Part shown: positions 55,046-64,000 of the stretch, piece after piece | How positions within the stretch are numbered: the stretch's first letter is position 1 | Layout: every line of letters starts with the position of its first letter | Assembly (NCBI GenBank): GCA_963790075.1 | Contig: CAWBNG010000003.1 | Coordinates: forward strand, 620,001-684,000 | DNA: 64,000 nt | Direction: 5' to 3' | Source: CAYOUV01 sp963790075 | GTDB taxonomy: Bacteria > Chloroflexota > Anaerolineae > Anaerolineales > Villigracilaceae | Notes under the pieces: generated by a model | What the model was told of the DNA's origin: nothing | What the model saw: only the letters and a program-made list of their open reading frames with translations | The model's database searches: none | Made by a program: the position numbers and the translations under genes

Positions 55046-56380
55046 CTAGGGGATTTTCCACTGAAAATACCACTCATCGCCGACCTGGTTTGAAGTGGAA
55101 GTATCGCCAATCACTTCGTAGAAGGTCTGACCGGTGTGAAGCGGCAGCGGATTTCCGGCCGGATCGGTCAGGACCAACGGCTGGTCCATGCCCACCCGCC
55201 ACCAATTGGCCGGGATAACCACGCCATCGCGGAAGACGTAGGCTTTGCCAGATCCCAACAAATCGATGTGGTAGACCTGGTCTTCTTCATCGAAATGGTT
55301 GGCAAAGCGGTGCTGCACGTAAAGCATGACTACGTTGTCCGCAGTAATCTGCTGATTGGTCAGGTGATCGAACAGAGGGGCATATTCTTGCGAACGACCG
55401 TCCAGAGTGTCGTGGGTCTCCTGAAAGCGCAAGTATGTGTTCGTCTGCGGGTCATAATCCCAATAGTTATAACTGTAAGAGGAGTAGCGCGTATAAATCC
55501 GCGTAGCAGTATCGTTTGGGACCGGCGGCAACTGCGAAAACAATGTGGGTCTTAGGTCTTGACGACTGTTATCCTTACCTCTTTTGACCAGCCAATCCTG
55601 AAAATATACTGAATCGAAGAAAAAATTATTGTAATCTTGAATGGATTTGTCGCGACACATCGGTGGGCAATTGTCGGGACGTGACACCACCAGGAAGTGC
55701 AGCAGGTCACTATCTAGCAGGTAATTTTCCACGCGCTCGTCGGCATTGGCAAAGACCAGGTAGGAGTGATACATGCGCATGATATGCTCATCAAAGTAAC
55801 GTCCCGAGCGCACACCGCCAACTCGATCAGGATTTTTCCCATAGAATAGCGCGATGTAACGCGTCAAGCCGTCTTCGATGTAATATTCGTAGGCGACATC
55901 AGCCATTGAAAGGCCAGACATCCACTCACGCGAGTAGCGTGGGAACAGGGTGATCTTGATCGCAATCGGACGGCGGTCGAGCAGATCCGGGTTGTCCGGG
56001 CGTAGACCGGTCAGAGGATCGATATCAGACGGAAGGCTGTTTGGGGCCACACCATAGATGCGGACCTGAGCCGGCGGCGTGTCAGTCGCATAGCCTCCAA
56101 AGGGTTGCTCGATAATAATGCCTGGTGTTGGTGTAATACCCCCAAGCGCGGTTGAGGTCGGCGAACTCAAATTGTTGTCCGTGCCGATGAGGTTGCCACC
56201 TGGTTGAAATGGTGTCGAGGTCAACTCTAACCCAGAAAGGTTTTGTTGGGCTGCAAAGGCGGAAGGCAAGCTCATTCGGGACAGACGCGCAAGCGTACCG
56301 GTTGCGATCAGAACAACCAGCAGGACGACGGAAAGTCCCCAAAAGAGAATGACGTATCGTTTTAAACGGTCGTTGCTCAC
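55046..56380 (-). CDS. DUF3048-family exported protein (YerB-like)
   Basis: 444 residues. One N-terminal transmembrane segment, a low-complexity linker, and the DUF3048 domain: DPLTGLRPDNPDLLDRRPIAIKI, MADVAYEYYIEDGLTRYIALFYG, VGGVRSGRYFDEHIM. Bacillus YerB belongs to this family, unknown in function. The start lies about 75 bases from the divergent complex I-like gene. Confidence 0.85.
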   Translation of the reverse strand: MSNDRLKRYVILFWGLSVVLLVVLIATGTLARLSRMSLPSAFAAQQNLSGLELTSTPFQPGGNLIGTDNNLSSPTSTALGGITPTPGIIIEQPFGGYATDTPPAQVRIYGVAPNSLPSDIDPLTGLRPDNPDLLDRRPIAIKITLFPRYSREWMSGLSMADVAYEYYIEDGLTRYIALFYGKNPDRVGGVRSGRYFDEHIMRMYHSYLVFANADERVENYLLDSDLLHFLVVSRPDNCPPMCRDKSIQDYNNFFFDSVYFQDWLVKRGKDNSRQDLRPTLFSQLPPVPNDTATRIYTRYSSYSYNYWDYDPQTNTYLRFQETHDTLDGRSQEYAPLFDHLTNQQITADNVVMLYVQHRFANHFDEEDQVYHIDLLGSGKAYVFRDGVVIPANWWRVGMDQPLVLTDPAGNPLPLHTGQTFYEVIGDTSTSNQVGDEWYFQWKIP

Positions 56381-56456
56381 GAGCTTGATTGTACAACAAA
56401 AAAGCAGCAGGCTTCCATTTCACAAACCTGATAAAATAGCGTATCACAAAACTGCC

Positions 56457-58016
56457 ATGTACATCCTTTTAACTGTTCTGATTTTATTCCTGACTGCGCT
56501 GGGGTTGGTCATCCTACGCCTTATGCGCCCAGATTTCCAATTCGCGTGGCTTTTAGCGATTGGCGGCGCGCTGGTTACCTGGCTCGGCGTCTTGCTCTGG
56601 CAGATTCGTATGCCATTGTTGTTCTTCCTTCCCGGCTGGCAACCTGAAACTCTTTTTACCGATGCTCCCGCATTCTTGGCGGACGGCCTGTCCTGGCCAT
56701 ATGCACTCGCGCTCACGACCCTGGTTTTAGCCTTCATCTTAACCTCAGCCGCCCGTCCTGGATTCCCCAATTCGTATGCTTGGGCTTCCAGCCTGACTCT
56801 GACCGGACTCGGGCTGCTTGCCGTGCTGGCCGACAATCCGCTAACATTGGCACTCGTCTGGCTGGCAATCGATCTGGCTGAATTATTCAGCCAGTTGCGG
56901 TCGGTTAATAACCCGAAATCCAGCGAAAGCGTGGTGATTTCGTTCTCTACCCGCCTGGGTGGAGTGGGTGTGCTGTTGTGGGCCAATATGGTCAGCATGG
57001 CAGGCGGACAGCCGATGAACTTCCAGACCATTTCTGCACAAGCCGGTTTGTTCCTGCCCATCGCAGCCGGGCTTCGCCTGGGTGTGTTCCCATTACACCT
57101 GCCATATGCGCGTGAATCAAACCTGCGCCGCGGGTTTGGTACCATGCTCCGCTTGATCTCGGCCGCCTCCAGCCTGGTTTTACTGGCTCGCATGCCTGCC
57201 AGCAGCGTTACTTCCCCATTTACCCCACTTTTACTGGTCTTGGCCGTGTTAGCCGCTTTGTTTGGCGGTTGGATGTGGTTGCGGGCTCCCGAAGAATTGA
57301 ACGGCCGGCCGTTTTGGTTGATCGGGATGGCTGCCTTGGCTGTAGCCGCCTCCTTGAGCGGGAACCCGGCGGGAAGCGTAGCCTGGGGAGTCGCGCTGAT
57401 CCTGGCCGGTGGTGTGCTGTTTCTTTCGTCCACGCAACAGGTATGGGTCAAACGTGCCCTGCTTTTCTCGGTTTTTAGCTTATCAGCATTACCTTTCTCA
57501 CTGACAGCCAGTGGATGGCAAAGTGGAAGCGGTATGTTCGTGCTCTTCTGGCCATTCTTTCTGATCGCTCATGCGCTTCTCATTGCCGGATTTATCCGCC
57601 ATGCTCTGCGACCTGCGGATACATCCTTCGAATCACTCGAATCCTGGACCCAGGTCCTCTATATTTTGGGAATTGGTGCACTTCTTCTACTGCAAATCGT
57701 GCTCGGATTTTGGGGCTGGGATGGTGCGTTTACGATTGGTTCCTGGTGGGCTGGCTTGATCGTTATGTCGTTGACCGCCGGACTGGTGTGGCTCAGCCAG
57801 CGCATCCGTTTGCTCAATCCAATTCGCGCCCACTGGGTTCGTCCGGGAACCACCTCCTGGCTGGACTGGGTTTATCGCGGTCTGTGGGGTATTTATCAAA
57901 CTGCCGGTCGCCTGAGCAATGCGATCATTGGCACACTTGAAGGTGATGGCGGTGTATTGTGGACTCTGCTCTTCCTGGCAATTTTTATCTCATTACTCTC
58001 TCAGGGAGGGCGTTAA
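56457..58016 (+). CDS. Complex I/hydrogenase-4-like membrane subunit (NuoN/M-like)
   Basis: 519 residues, about 14 transmembrane helices. The middle (NLRRGFGTMLRLISAASSLVLLARM) and overall layout resemble proton-pumping antiporter-type subunits of complex I and HyfB/F. Key lysines are not easily located. It is the first of three abutting genes, none accompanied by soluble Nuo or hydrogenase subunits in this window. ATG at 56457 starts the first helix. Confidence 0.65.
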   Translation: MYILLTVLILFLTALGLVILRLMRPDFQFAWLLAIGGALVTWLGVLLWQIRMPLLFFLPGWQPETLFTDAPAFLADGLSWPYALALTTLVLAFILTSAARPGFPNSYAWASSLTLTGLGLLAVLADNPLTLALVWLAIDLAELFSQLRSVNNPKSSESVVISFSTRLGGVGVLLWANMVSMAGGQPMNFQTISAQAGLFLPIAAGLRLGVFPLHLPYARESNLRRGFGTMLRLISAASSLVLLARMPASSVTSPFTPLLLVLAVLAALFGGWMWLRAPEELNGRPFWLIGMAALAVAASLSGNPAGSVAWGVALILAGGVLFLSSTQQVWVKRALLFSVFSLSALPFSLTASGWQSGSGMFVLFWPFFLIAHALLIAGFIRHALRPADTSFESLESWTQVLYILGIGALLLLQIVLGFWGWDGAFTIGSWWAGLIVMSLTAGLVWLSQRIRLLNPIRAHWVRPGTTSWLDWVYRGLWGIYQTAGRLSNAIIGTLEGDGGVLWTLLFLAIFISLLSQGGR

Positions 58017-58622
58017 ATGTTGATTGAGATCATTTCCTGGACGGCAGTAGTTGTTCTCGTGGTTACTTCCGTCGGGCTGCTGATCAGCCGCGACTGGCGC
58101 TGGAGCCTGGGACTGCTGGCGGTCCAATATTTGGGAATGTTCTGGCTGGTGCGGTTGCATTGGCCGTTGGCGATGGCTGCAGTTAAATTGGTCACCGGGT
58201 GGATGGCAGGCTCAGCACTCAACATCACCCGTATCGGCCTCGCCCAGGATTCCAACGACGATGAAGAAGCCTGGCCGCAAGCGCGATTGTTCCGATTATT
58301 AGCTGCTGCTCTGGTCCTCTTGGTGGTTATCTCAGCGACACCGCGCGTCAATAATGTATTACCTGGAATTGGATTGCCGGCTGTCTTTGGTGGTTTGATT
58401 TTGTTCGGGATGGGCTTGTTGCATCTTGGCATCACTATTCGACCATTACGGGTCATTCTGGGACTATTGACGGTGCTTTCGGGTTTCGAGATCATTTATG
58501 CCGCCTTGGAAGGTTCGGTGTTGGTCGCAGCCCTCCTGGCCGGGATCAACCTGGGGCTGGCGTTAGTTGGCTCATACCTTTTGACTGCGGGACCCGAGCC
58601 TAAGACCGAGGAGAGTTTATGA
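58017..58622 (+). CDS. Small membrane subunit (HyfE/NuoK-like)
   Basis: 201 residues, six helices, with LRVILGLLTVLSGFEIIYAAL, reminiscent of HyfE/MnhC/NuoK-type subunits that pack against the antiporter subunits. The ATG follows the preceding TAA directly, and its 3' end overlaps the next gene by 4 bases. Confidence 0.6.
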   Translation: MLIEIISWTAVVVLVVTSVGLLISRDWRWSLGLLAVQYLGMFWLVRLHWPLAMAAVKLVTGWMAGSALNITRIGLAQDSNDDEEAWPQARLFRLLAAALVLLVVISATPRVNNVLPGIGLPAVFGGLILFGMGLLHLGITIRPLRVILGLLTVLSGFEIIYAALEGSVLVAALLAGINLGLALVGSYLLTAGPEPKTEESL

Positions 58623-60016
58623 ACGCCCCGGTTATCTGGATTATTGTTCCGCTCATCTTGGCAGCCTTAACCAGCTTGTTCCGCCGCGGGCGGGTCATTG
58701 TGATTTTAGGTGGTGTTACCACGCTGCTGCTGGCAGGGATTTCCTTGCTCATTCCAATTGATACTGCCCTGGCCATTGGTCCGCTCTCACTAAAAATTGC
58801 GCCATCCCTGCAAATTCTTGGGCGCCGCATCGTACTTAATTCCGGCGAGCAGCCACTGTTGACGATCACGTATGGATTGGCAGCATTTTGGTTCTTTGGA
58901 GCAGAAGCAGCCGGTGTTGCCCGTCGACTTGTTCCGGTCGGACTCGCCATTCTCGCCTTGCTGGTAGCCTCAGTAGCTGTTGAACCGTTCCTTTACGCAG
59001 CCCTGTTAATCGAGATTGCCGTACTGCTGGCTGTCCCCTTGCTCAATCCCCCGAATCAAAAATCCGGACGCGGCGTGGTACGTTTCCTTATCTACCAAAC
59101 CCTGGCCATGCCATTCATCCTGTTTGCTGGCTGGTTGTTGGCGGGAGTGGAAGCCAGCCCGGCTGACATTGCACTGGTAGCTCAAATTGCAATTTTATTG
59201 GGATTAGGGTTCGCTTTCCTTCTGGCAATCTTTCCGCTTTATACTTGGATCTTATTGCTGGCAGAAGAAACCTCTGCGTATGCTCTCGGTTTTATCCTAT
59301 GGCTGTTGCCCCTGACCGTGGAGTTGTTCGGGCTGGGCTTCCTTGACCATTACACTTTCCTGCGCGAATCTCCCAGACTGGTGCAAGCGCTCCAAGTCAC
59401 CGGGCTGCTGATGCTGGTCACAGGCGGACTTGGGGCTGCCTTCGAACGTCATTTGGGACGCTTAATGGGTTACGCAGTGGTAGCGCAGACCGGAATGTCG
59501 CTGCTGGCCATCAGTTTGGGTGGGCAAAACAGTATCCCCGTTTTTTTCTTGCTACTGGTCCCTCACGCGCTTGGCTTGGGTATTTGGACACTCTCACTTT
59601 CGATATTTCAACATACGCTGGAGCCAGTGCGTTTCAGCACTGTACAAGGTATGGCGCGACTCTTCCCGTTTGCCTCGGCCGGCATCGTGCTTGCAAACCT
59701 TTCAGCAGTTGGGATTCCACTGCTGGCAGGCTTCCCGGTAAGATTGGTGCTGTGGGAAGGGTTGTCGGGACAATCACTAGGGGTAGCATTTTGGTTCGGG
59801 ATCGGAATACTTGGTCTGCTGGCTGGAGCGATCCGCACTCTGGCAGTCCTGGTCATGGCCCCAACCGGGACGCAATGGCAAACTCGAGAAAGCTGGCAAC
59901 AACGCATTTTGCTTGGTCTGGGCATCGGGGTATTGTTTCTTTTAGGCTTGTTCCCCCAAATCATTTATCCTATCATCACAAATCTTCCCCTGGCTTACGA
60001 GCATTTAGGGCACTAA
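58619..60016 (+). CDS. Second NuoN/M-like antiporter-type membrane subunit
   Basis: 465 residues, about 13 helices. FPLYTWILLLAEETSAYALGFIL and LGAAFERHLGRLMGYAVVAQTGMSLLAISLGG match the conserved core of NuoM/NuoN (loop and discontinuous helix with a conserved Lys/His region, here partly altered). Complete operon of three membrane genes only. Confidence 0.72.
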   Translation: MNAPVIWIIVPLILAALTSLFRRGRVIVILGGVTTLLLAGISLLIPIDTALAIGPLSLKIAPSLQILGRRIVLNSGEQPLLTITYGLAAFWFFGAEAAGVARRLVPVGLAILALLVASVAVEPFLYAALLIEIAVLLAVPLLNPPNQKSGRGVVRFLIYQTLAMPFILFAGWLLAGVEASPADIALVAQIAILLGLGFAFLLAIFPLYTWILLLAEETSAYALGFILWLLPLTVELFGLGFLDHYTFLRESPRLVQALQVTGLLMLVTGGLGAAFERHLGRLMGYAVVAQTGMSLLAISLGGQNSIPVFFLLLVPHALGLGIWTLSLSIFQHTLEPVRFSTVQGMARLFPFASAGIVLANLSAVGIPLLAGFPVRLVLWEGLSGQSLGVAFWFGIGILGLLAGAIRTLAVLVMAPTGTQWQTRESWQQRILLGLGIGVLFLLGLFPQIIYPIITNLPLAYEHLGH

Positions 60017-60071
60017 ACGCTCGTGCTATAATCACAGGGCAATCATCCAACTCCACTTTCCGGAGGGATTC

Positions 60072-61259
60072 ATGGAATTCGAACAGATCATAAAACAACT
60101 GGAATTTCTGGACGCTGAACATCGCAAAGATAAAACGGCGTTGGAGTCTCTGCAAGGACGGATCACTTCGCTGGAGGGTAGCCTCGACGCAGTTTCCAAG
60201 CAGATCAAACAATTGAGCACTGATGTTTCACAATTCTCGGCGACTGTCGGTCGTCTGAATCAATTCGACGAAATGCTTGCCAAACAACGCGCCGATTTTA
60301 ACAAAGCCATTGAAGATATTGAAAAAAAATACGAGCGCCGTGAGCGTGAGGTGAGTAAAACTCACCAGACAGATCTTGAGGGTATCCGCCGCCAGCTGAC
60401 AACAGCCCAAAGCTCAATCGAGGAGCTTGATATTGTCAAACGCATCCAAGCACGCATTGCTGAAGAAACCCGTTTGAACCAGGCTATCAACGAACTAAAA
60501 ACCAAGATAGAGGATGTCGTTCAAAACAATGATGAAGTGCTGCGTGCCCAGAAGATGGCCGAGGAAACTCGCCGGCAGGACGTCAAACGTTTGGCTGACC
60601 TGCAGGGCGAACTGGCTGCCTTGCGTAAGCGCCTGGACGAACATCGCGACAAAATGCAAATCAACAGCGATGCGATGCGTAATACAGAAAGTCGCATCAC
60701 TGAACTCCTGGCAGCAGAATCAGAACGTAAAGCCGCCCAAGCATCATTTATCGAACAACAATCACGAGCGCAGGTAGACCGTGACCATGTCTACAAAGAA
60801 TGGCTCGACAAACTGGATGAGTTCAAAAAACAATCTCAAGGATTGGATTCTCAAATCATCGATTTGGACGAATCGATCCGTGCTGCAAATCGCGCCCAGG
60901 AAACCTATGTCGATCTTAACCAAAAGCTGGAGCGGCGCATCAATGAGATTACCGAGATGCAGCGCTTGGCCGAGGAGCGACTGCGCCAGGAATGGATCAC
61001 CTTTAAAGCCGATGACCAGAAACGCTGGACCGGTTTCAACCTTTCGCAGGAAGAGACGCTGCGAGACATCCGTAAAGACATGGACAAGCTGGATGGGCAC
61101 GCCACCACCGTTGACGATTCTATGCAGACCTTACAGGACCAACTCCACCAGACCACTGACTCAACCGAACAGCAATTACAAGAATTGATGAACTGGGCTC
61201 ACGAATGGTTGACCGCTTACGAGCGCATTATGGGGCACGCACGCAAAACTTCGAGGTAA
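60072..61259 (+). CDS. Long coiled-coil protein
   Basis: 395 residues, nearly entirely coiled coil with heptad leucines and charged faces (LESLQGRITSLEGSLDAVSKQI; LQGELAALRKRLDEHRDKM). No signal peptide or membrane helix. Cytoplasmic scaffold or SMC-like partner is possible; family not recognised. GGAGGG precedes the ATG, TATAAT at 60027-60032. selB begins 3 bases after its stop. Confidence 0.75.
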   Translation: MEFEQIIKQLEFLDAEHRKDKTALESLQGRITSLEGSLDAVSKQIKQLSTDVSQFSATVGRLNQFDEMLAKQRADFNKAIEDIEKKYERREREVSKTHQTDLEGIRRQLTTAQSSIEELDIVKRIQARIAEETRLNQAINELKTKIEDVVQNNDEVLRAQKMAEETRRQDVKRLADLQGELAALRKRLDEHRDKMQINSDAMRNTESRITELLAAESERKAAQASFIEQQSRAQVDRDHVYKEWLDKLDEFKKQSQGLDSQIIDLDESIRAANRAQETYVDLNQKLERRINEITEMQRLAEERLRQEWITFKADDQKRWTGFNLSQEETLRDIRKDMDKLDGHATTVDDSMQTLQDQLHQTTDSTEQQLQELMNWAHEWLTAYERIMGHARKTSR

Positions 61260-61262
61260 ACG

Positions 61263-63158
61263 ATGCGCGTCATCGGCACGGCCGGTCACGTTGACCACGG
61301 AAAATCCACGCTGATCGCTGCACTCACTGGCGTCCACCCGGACCGTCTGAAAGAGGAGCAGGAGCGCGAAATGACCATCGAGCTCGGATTTGGCTGGCTG
61401 GTATTGCCAGACGGCGAAGAGGTTGGCATCGTGGACGTGCCCGGTCATCGCGATTTCATTGAGAATATGCTGGCCGGTATCGGCGGTATCGACGCTGCAT
61501 TGCTGGTCATCGCTGCGGATGAGGGGGTCATGCCGCAGACCAGAGAACACCTGGCCATTCTCGACCTCTTACAAATCCCGGCCGGTATCATCGTAATAAC
61601 CAAAATCGATCTGGTAGAGGATCAGGACTGGCTGGACCTGGTCGAATCCGATATCCGGACTGCAGTATCGGGAACAATCCTGGCGGAGGCGCCTTGCGTG
61701 CGCGTCTCATCCAGAACCAAAGCGGGGCTTGATGAGTTGTTAGCAATTCTCGTTGAAACCTTAAAAACGCGCCCCGCCCGTCTTGACCTGGGACGTCCAC
61801 GCTTACCGATTGACCGTGTCTTCAGCATGGCCGGATTTGGCACGGTTGTCACCGGCACACTGACCGATGGGCAACTTCCCATCGGAGACGAGGTGGTCAT
61901 CCTACCATCCGGGCAGAAAGGGCGTGTGCGCGGCCTGCAGACTCACAAGAAGAAAGAGCAGGTCGCCCTGCCCGGCAGTCGCACAGCCGTCAACATCTCC
62001 GGTGTGGCGGTTGAGGCGATTCGTCGCGGCGAAGTGGTCGTTCGCCCCGGTCAGTATCAGGCAACCCGTCGATTGGACGTGCATTTTCGCATGCTGGCCG
62101 ACGCCAGCGCCTCCTTGCAGCATGCCAGCGAGGTCAAACTCTTCATCGGCGCCAGCGAGGTGATGGCAAACGCCCGCCTGCTGGGAACAGAAGTCCTGGC
62201 GCCGGGACAGGAAGCCTGGCTTCAACTCGAACTGCGCGACCCAGTCGTAGCTGTGCGCGGCGACCATTACATCCTGCGCCGCCCATCACCGTCGGAGACG
62301 ATTGGAGGCGGCGTGGTCGTCGATCACCAACCGAAGGGTCGCCATAAACGCTTCGATCAGGCAGTGTTGAAAAAACTAGCAGCCCTGTCAGTAGGCACCC
62401 CTGATGAAGTGCTTTTCGAAGCTGCGCTAGCGCTTAGTACGGCACCAATCAAGGAAGTGATCAGTCGTTCACGTTTGGAAGCAGGGACAGCCGAAACCGC
62501 GCTAAAAGATTTGTTAGATTCAGGTCGTCTGCTGGTTCTGGAAGACGGCCCTCCGGTCATTGCCAGCAATGTATTGGTCATCCCTTTGCCCCATTGGAAT
62601 AGCTTTCACGATAAGATTTTACAAATCGTCGACGCCTATCATAAAAACCTTCCCTTGCGGCGCGGCCTCCCGCGCGAAGAACTCAAGAGTCGCCTAAAAC
62701 TCACGCCGCGAGTCTTTAACGCGCTGATCAAACGGCTGGTTGCAGCGGACGAACTGGACGAGGCAGGCAGCGCAGTGTCAAGACCCGGGCATAGAATCAA
62801 TTTCGATAACGCCCAGCAAGTCAAGGTCCAGACTCTGATGCGGCGCTTCGCGCAATCCCCTTTCAGCCCACCATCCACCAAGGAGTGCCAGGTTGAAGTT
62901 GGTGAGGAAATCGTCAATGCCTTGATCGATCTGGGAGAACTGATAGCTGTTTCGCCTGAAGTGGTTTTTCGCAAACAGGATCTCGATCAGATGGTGGGTA
63001 AAGTAGGTGGATTCATTACAGAGCGAGGCCAAATCAGCGTGGCCGACGCGCGGGACCTGTTCAACTCGAGCCGCAAATATATGCTGGCGTTGCTCGAACA
63101 CCTGGACACAATTGGCATCACCGTACGCGATGGCGATTATCGCAAACTTAGGAGATAG
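61263..63158 (+). CDS. selB: Selenocysteine-specific elongation factor SelB
   Basis: 631 residues. GTPase motifs GTAGHVDHGKSTLIAALTG (G1), DVPGHRDFIENML (G3) and ITKIDLV (G4), beta-barrel domains 2 and 3, then C-terminal winged helices that in relatives bind the SECIS hairpin. It brings selenocysteinyl-tRNA to UGA codons. selA, selD and tRNA-Sec are not seen in this window. Presence of SelB implies the organism reads some UGA as selenocysteine. Confidence 0.93.
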   Translation: MRVIGTAGHVDHGKSTLIAALTGVHPDRLKEEQEREMTIELGFGWLVLPDGEEVGIVDVPGHRDFIENMLAGIGGIDAALLVIAADEGVMPQTREHLAILDLLQIPAGIIVITKIDLVEDQDWLDLVESDIRTAVSGTILAEAPCVRVSSRTKAGLDELLAILVETLKTRPARLDLGRPRLPIDRVFSMAGFGTVVTGTLTDGQLPIGDEVVILPSGQKGRVRGLQTHKKKEQVALPGSRTAVNISGVAVEAIRRGEVVVRPGQYQATRRLDVHFRMLADASASLQHASEVKLFIGASEVMANARLLGTEVLAPGQEAWLQLELRDPVVAVRGDHYILRRPSPSETIGGGVVVDHQPKGRHKRFDQAVLKKLAALSVGTPDEVLFEAALALSTAPIKEVISRSRLEAGTAETALKDLLDSGRLLVLEDGPPVIASNVLVIPLPHWNSFHDKILQIVDAYHKNLPLRRGLPREELKSRLKLTPRVFNALIKRLVAADELDEAGSAVSRPGHRINFDNAQQVKVQTLMRRFAQSPFSPPSTKECQVEVGEEIVNALIDLGELIAVSPEVVFRKQDLDQMVGKVGGFITERGQISVADARDLFNSSRKYMLALLEHLDTIGITVRDGDYRKLRR

Positions 63159-63230
63159 TTTCACCGCGCAGAGACCGGGGTTGTTGAATGCTTGCGATTC
63201 CGGTCACGCCCGGCGATACTGGAGGCCCGC

Positions 63231-63902
63231 ATGTGTGGACGTTTTACCCTAACCGTCGACCCAGCCGATCTGCAAGATGCATTTTCGGATTATATCTTTC
63301 CAGCGGAATTCGCACCGCGTTTCAACATCGCTCCGACCCAGCCAATCCTGGCTATCCCCAACGACGGCAAGCATACCGCCGATTTCTTCATCTGGGGGCT
63401 GATCCCCACCTGGGCAAAAGACCCGTCGATCGGGAATCGCCTGATCAACGCTCGCGCCGAAACGCTGGCTGAAAAACCATCCTTCCGCGGCAGCTTCAAA
63501 TATCATCGTTGCCTGATCCTGGCCGATGGGTTTTACGAGTGGAAATCCCAGCCGGGTACCAAGACCAAAACGCCTTACTTCATCCATCTGAAAAATCGCC
63601 GCCCATTCGCCTTTGCGGGACTGTGGGATGAGTGGAATTCGCCGGACGGCTCGCAAATCAAATCCGGCACCATCATCACCACCCATCCAAACGAACTGAT
63701 GGCGAGCTTGCATAACCGCATGCCGGTGATCTTAGCGCCCAGTGCTTACGCGCAATGGCTGGACCCGGCCGCTCAATCGCCCGAAAACTTGCAATCGCTA
63801 CTCAAACCTTATCCGCCCGAGGAGATGATCGCTCACCCGGTATCAACACTGGTCAACAATCCAGCCCACGACCGGCCAGAATGCGTAGTTCCATCTTCTT
63901 GA
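63231..63902 (+). CDS. SRAP-domain protein (YedK/HMCES)
   Basis: 223 residues. It begins MCGRFTL, whose Cys2 becomes the N-terminal nucleophile that cross-links to abasic DNA sites. NARAETLAEKPSFRGSFKYHRCLILADGFYEWK, with the conserved Asn, Glu and Arg, and THPNELMASLHNRMPVIL (His) complete the active site. It protects stalled replication forks at abasic sites. ATG at 63231 is required by the Cys2 rule. Confidence 0.93.
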   Translation: MCGRFTLTVDPADLQDAFSDYIFPAEFAPRFNIAPTQPILAIPNDGKHTADFFIWGLIPTWAKDPSIGNRLINARAETLAEKPSFRGSFKYHRCLILADGFYEWKSQPGTKTKTPYFIHLKNRRPFAFAGLWDEWNSPDGSQIKSGTIITTHPNELMASLHNRMPVILAPSAYAQWLDPAAQSPENLQSLLKPYPPEEMIAHPVSTLVNNPAHDRPECVVPSS

Positions 63903-64000
63903 CCAGAACCAGATAAACACTTCTGACGGGTTGGATTGTGGCTGCATTCCCTGGCAACTCTGCTTTCATGACGCAAACGTCGGAATCCTCTCTCAATGCT

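Overview
This 64 kb window is chromosomal DNA of a moderately GC-rich bacterium. Several features suggest a Chloroflexota member of the Anaerolineae type: many lipoproteins with Thr/Pro-rich linkers, LysM, SH3 and beta-propeller surface proteins, a FabL-type enoyl reductase, a mitochondrial-type citrate synthase, and complex I-like membrane proteins without catalytic partners. This assignment is inference; no rRNA or tRNA gene was seen.

Layout. 1-2700: small accessory genes (a secreted protein, a broken isochorismatase, a DUF692-like protein) separated by palindromic attC-like spacers. 2737-4267: an IS110-family element whose transposase carries an in-frame stop and whose non-coding left end is closed by a 13-bp inverted repeat. 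4381-16409: GNAT, MerR-TipAS regulator, RluA, ParB-like protein, a run of lipoproteins (two M23 peptidases, a TolB-like propeller), recA (frameshifted as sequenced), an NBR1-type Ig lipoprotein and membrane proteins. 16410-27300: a variable region with a repeat-rich SH3 lipoprotein, an IS1182 remnant, a ~1,400-residue Asp-box protein with three frameshifts, a GH5-like lipoprotein, and a second set of cassette-like genes (Imm5-like immunity protein, alpha/beta hydrolase) with attC-like repeats. 27306-30321: genes for 2-oxoacid dehydrogenase E1 alpha and beta, plus an E2-like protein whose catalytic domain is replaced by a NeuD/PglD-type sugar acyltransferase. 31563-33196: an IS200/IS605 copy with both genes broken. 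33433-64000: mostly housekeeping (MFS, gltA, mdh, trxB, groES, aminotransferase, the MoxR-DUF58-DUF4129 operon, fabL, menC-like, aspartase/fumarase, three complex I-like membrane subunits, selB, SRAP).

Working together: gltA and mdh form a TCA pair; the MoxR operon is a five-gene unit; E1 alpha, E1 beta and the lipoyl-NeuD fusion overlap and probably build one acyl-transfer complex. That fusion is the most unusual system here.

Two cautions. Five single-base insertions, each lengthening a short homopolymer, break recA, the Asp-box gene (three times) and the fusion gene; these may be consensus errors. Four in-frame stop codons in mobile or cassette genes look like real decay.
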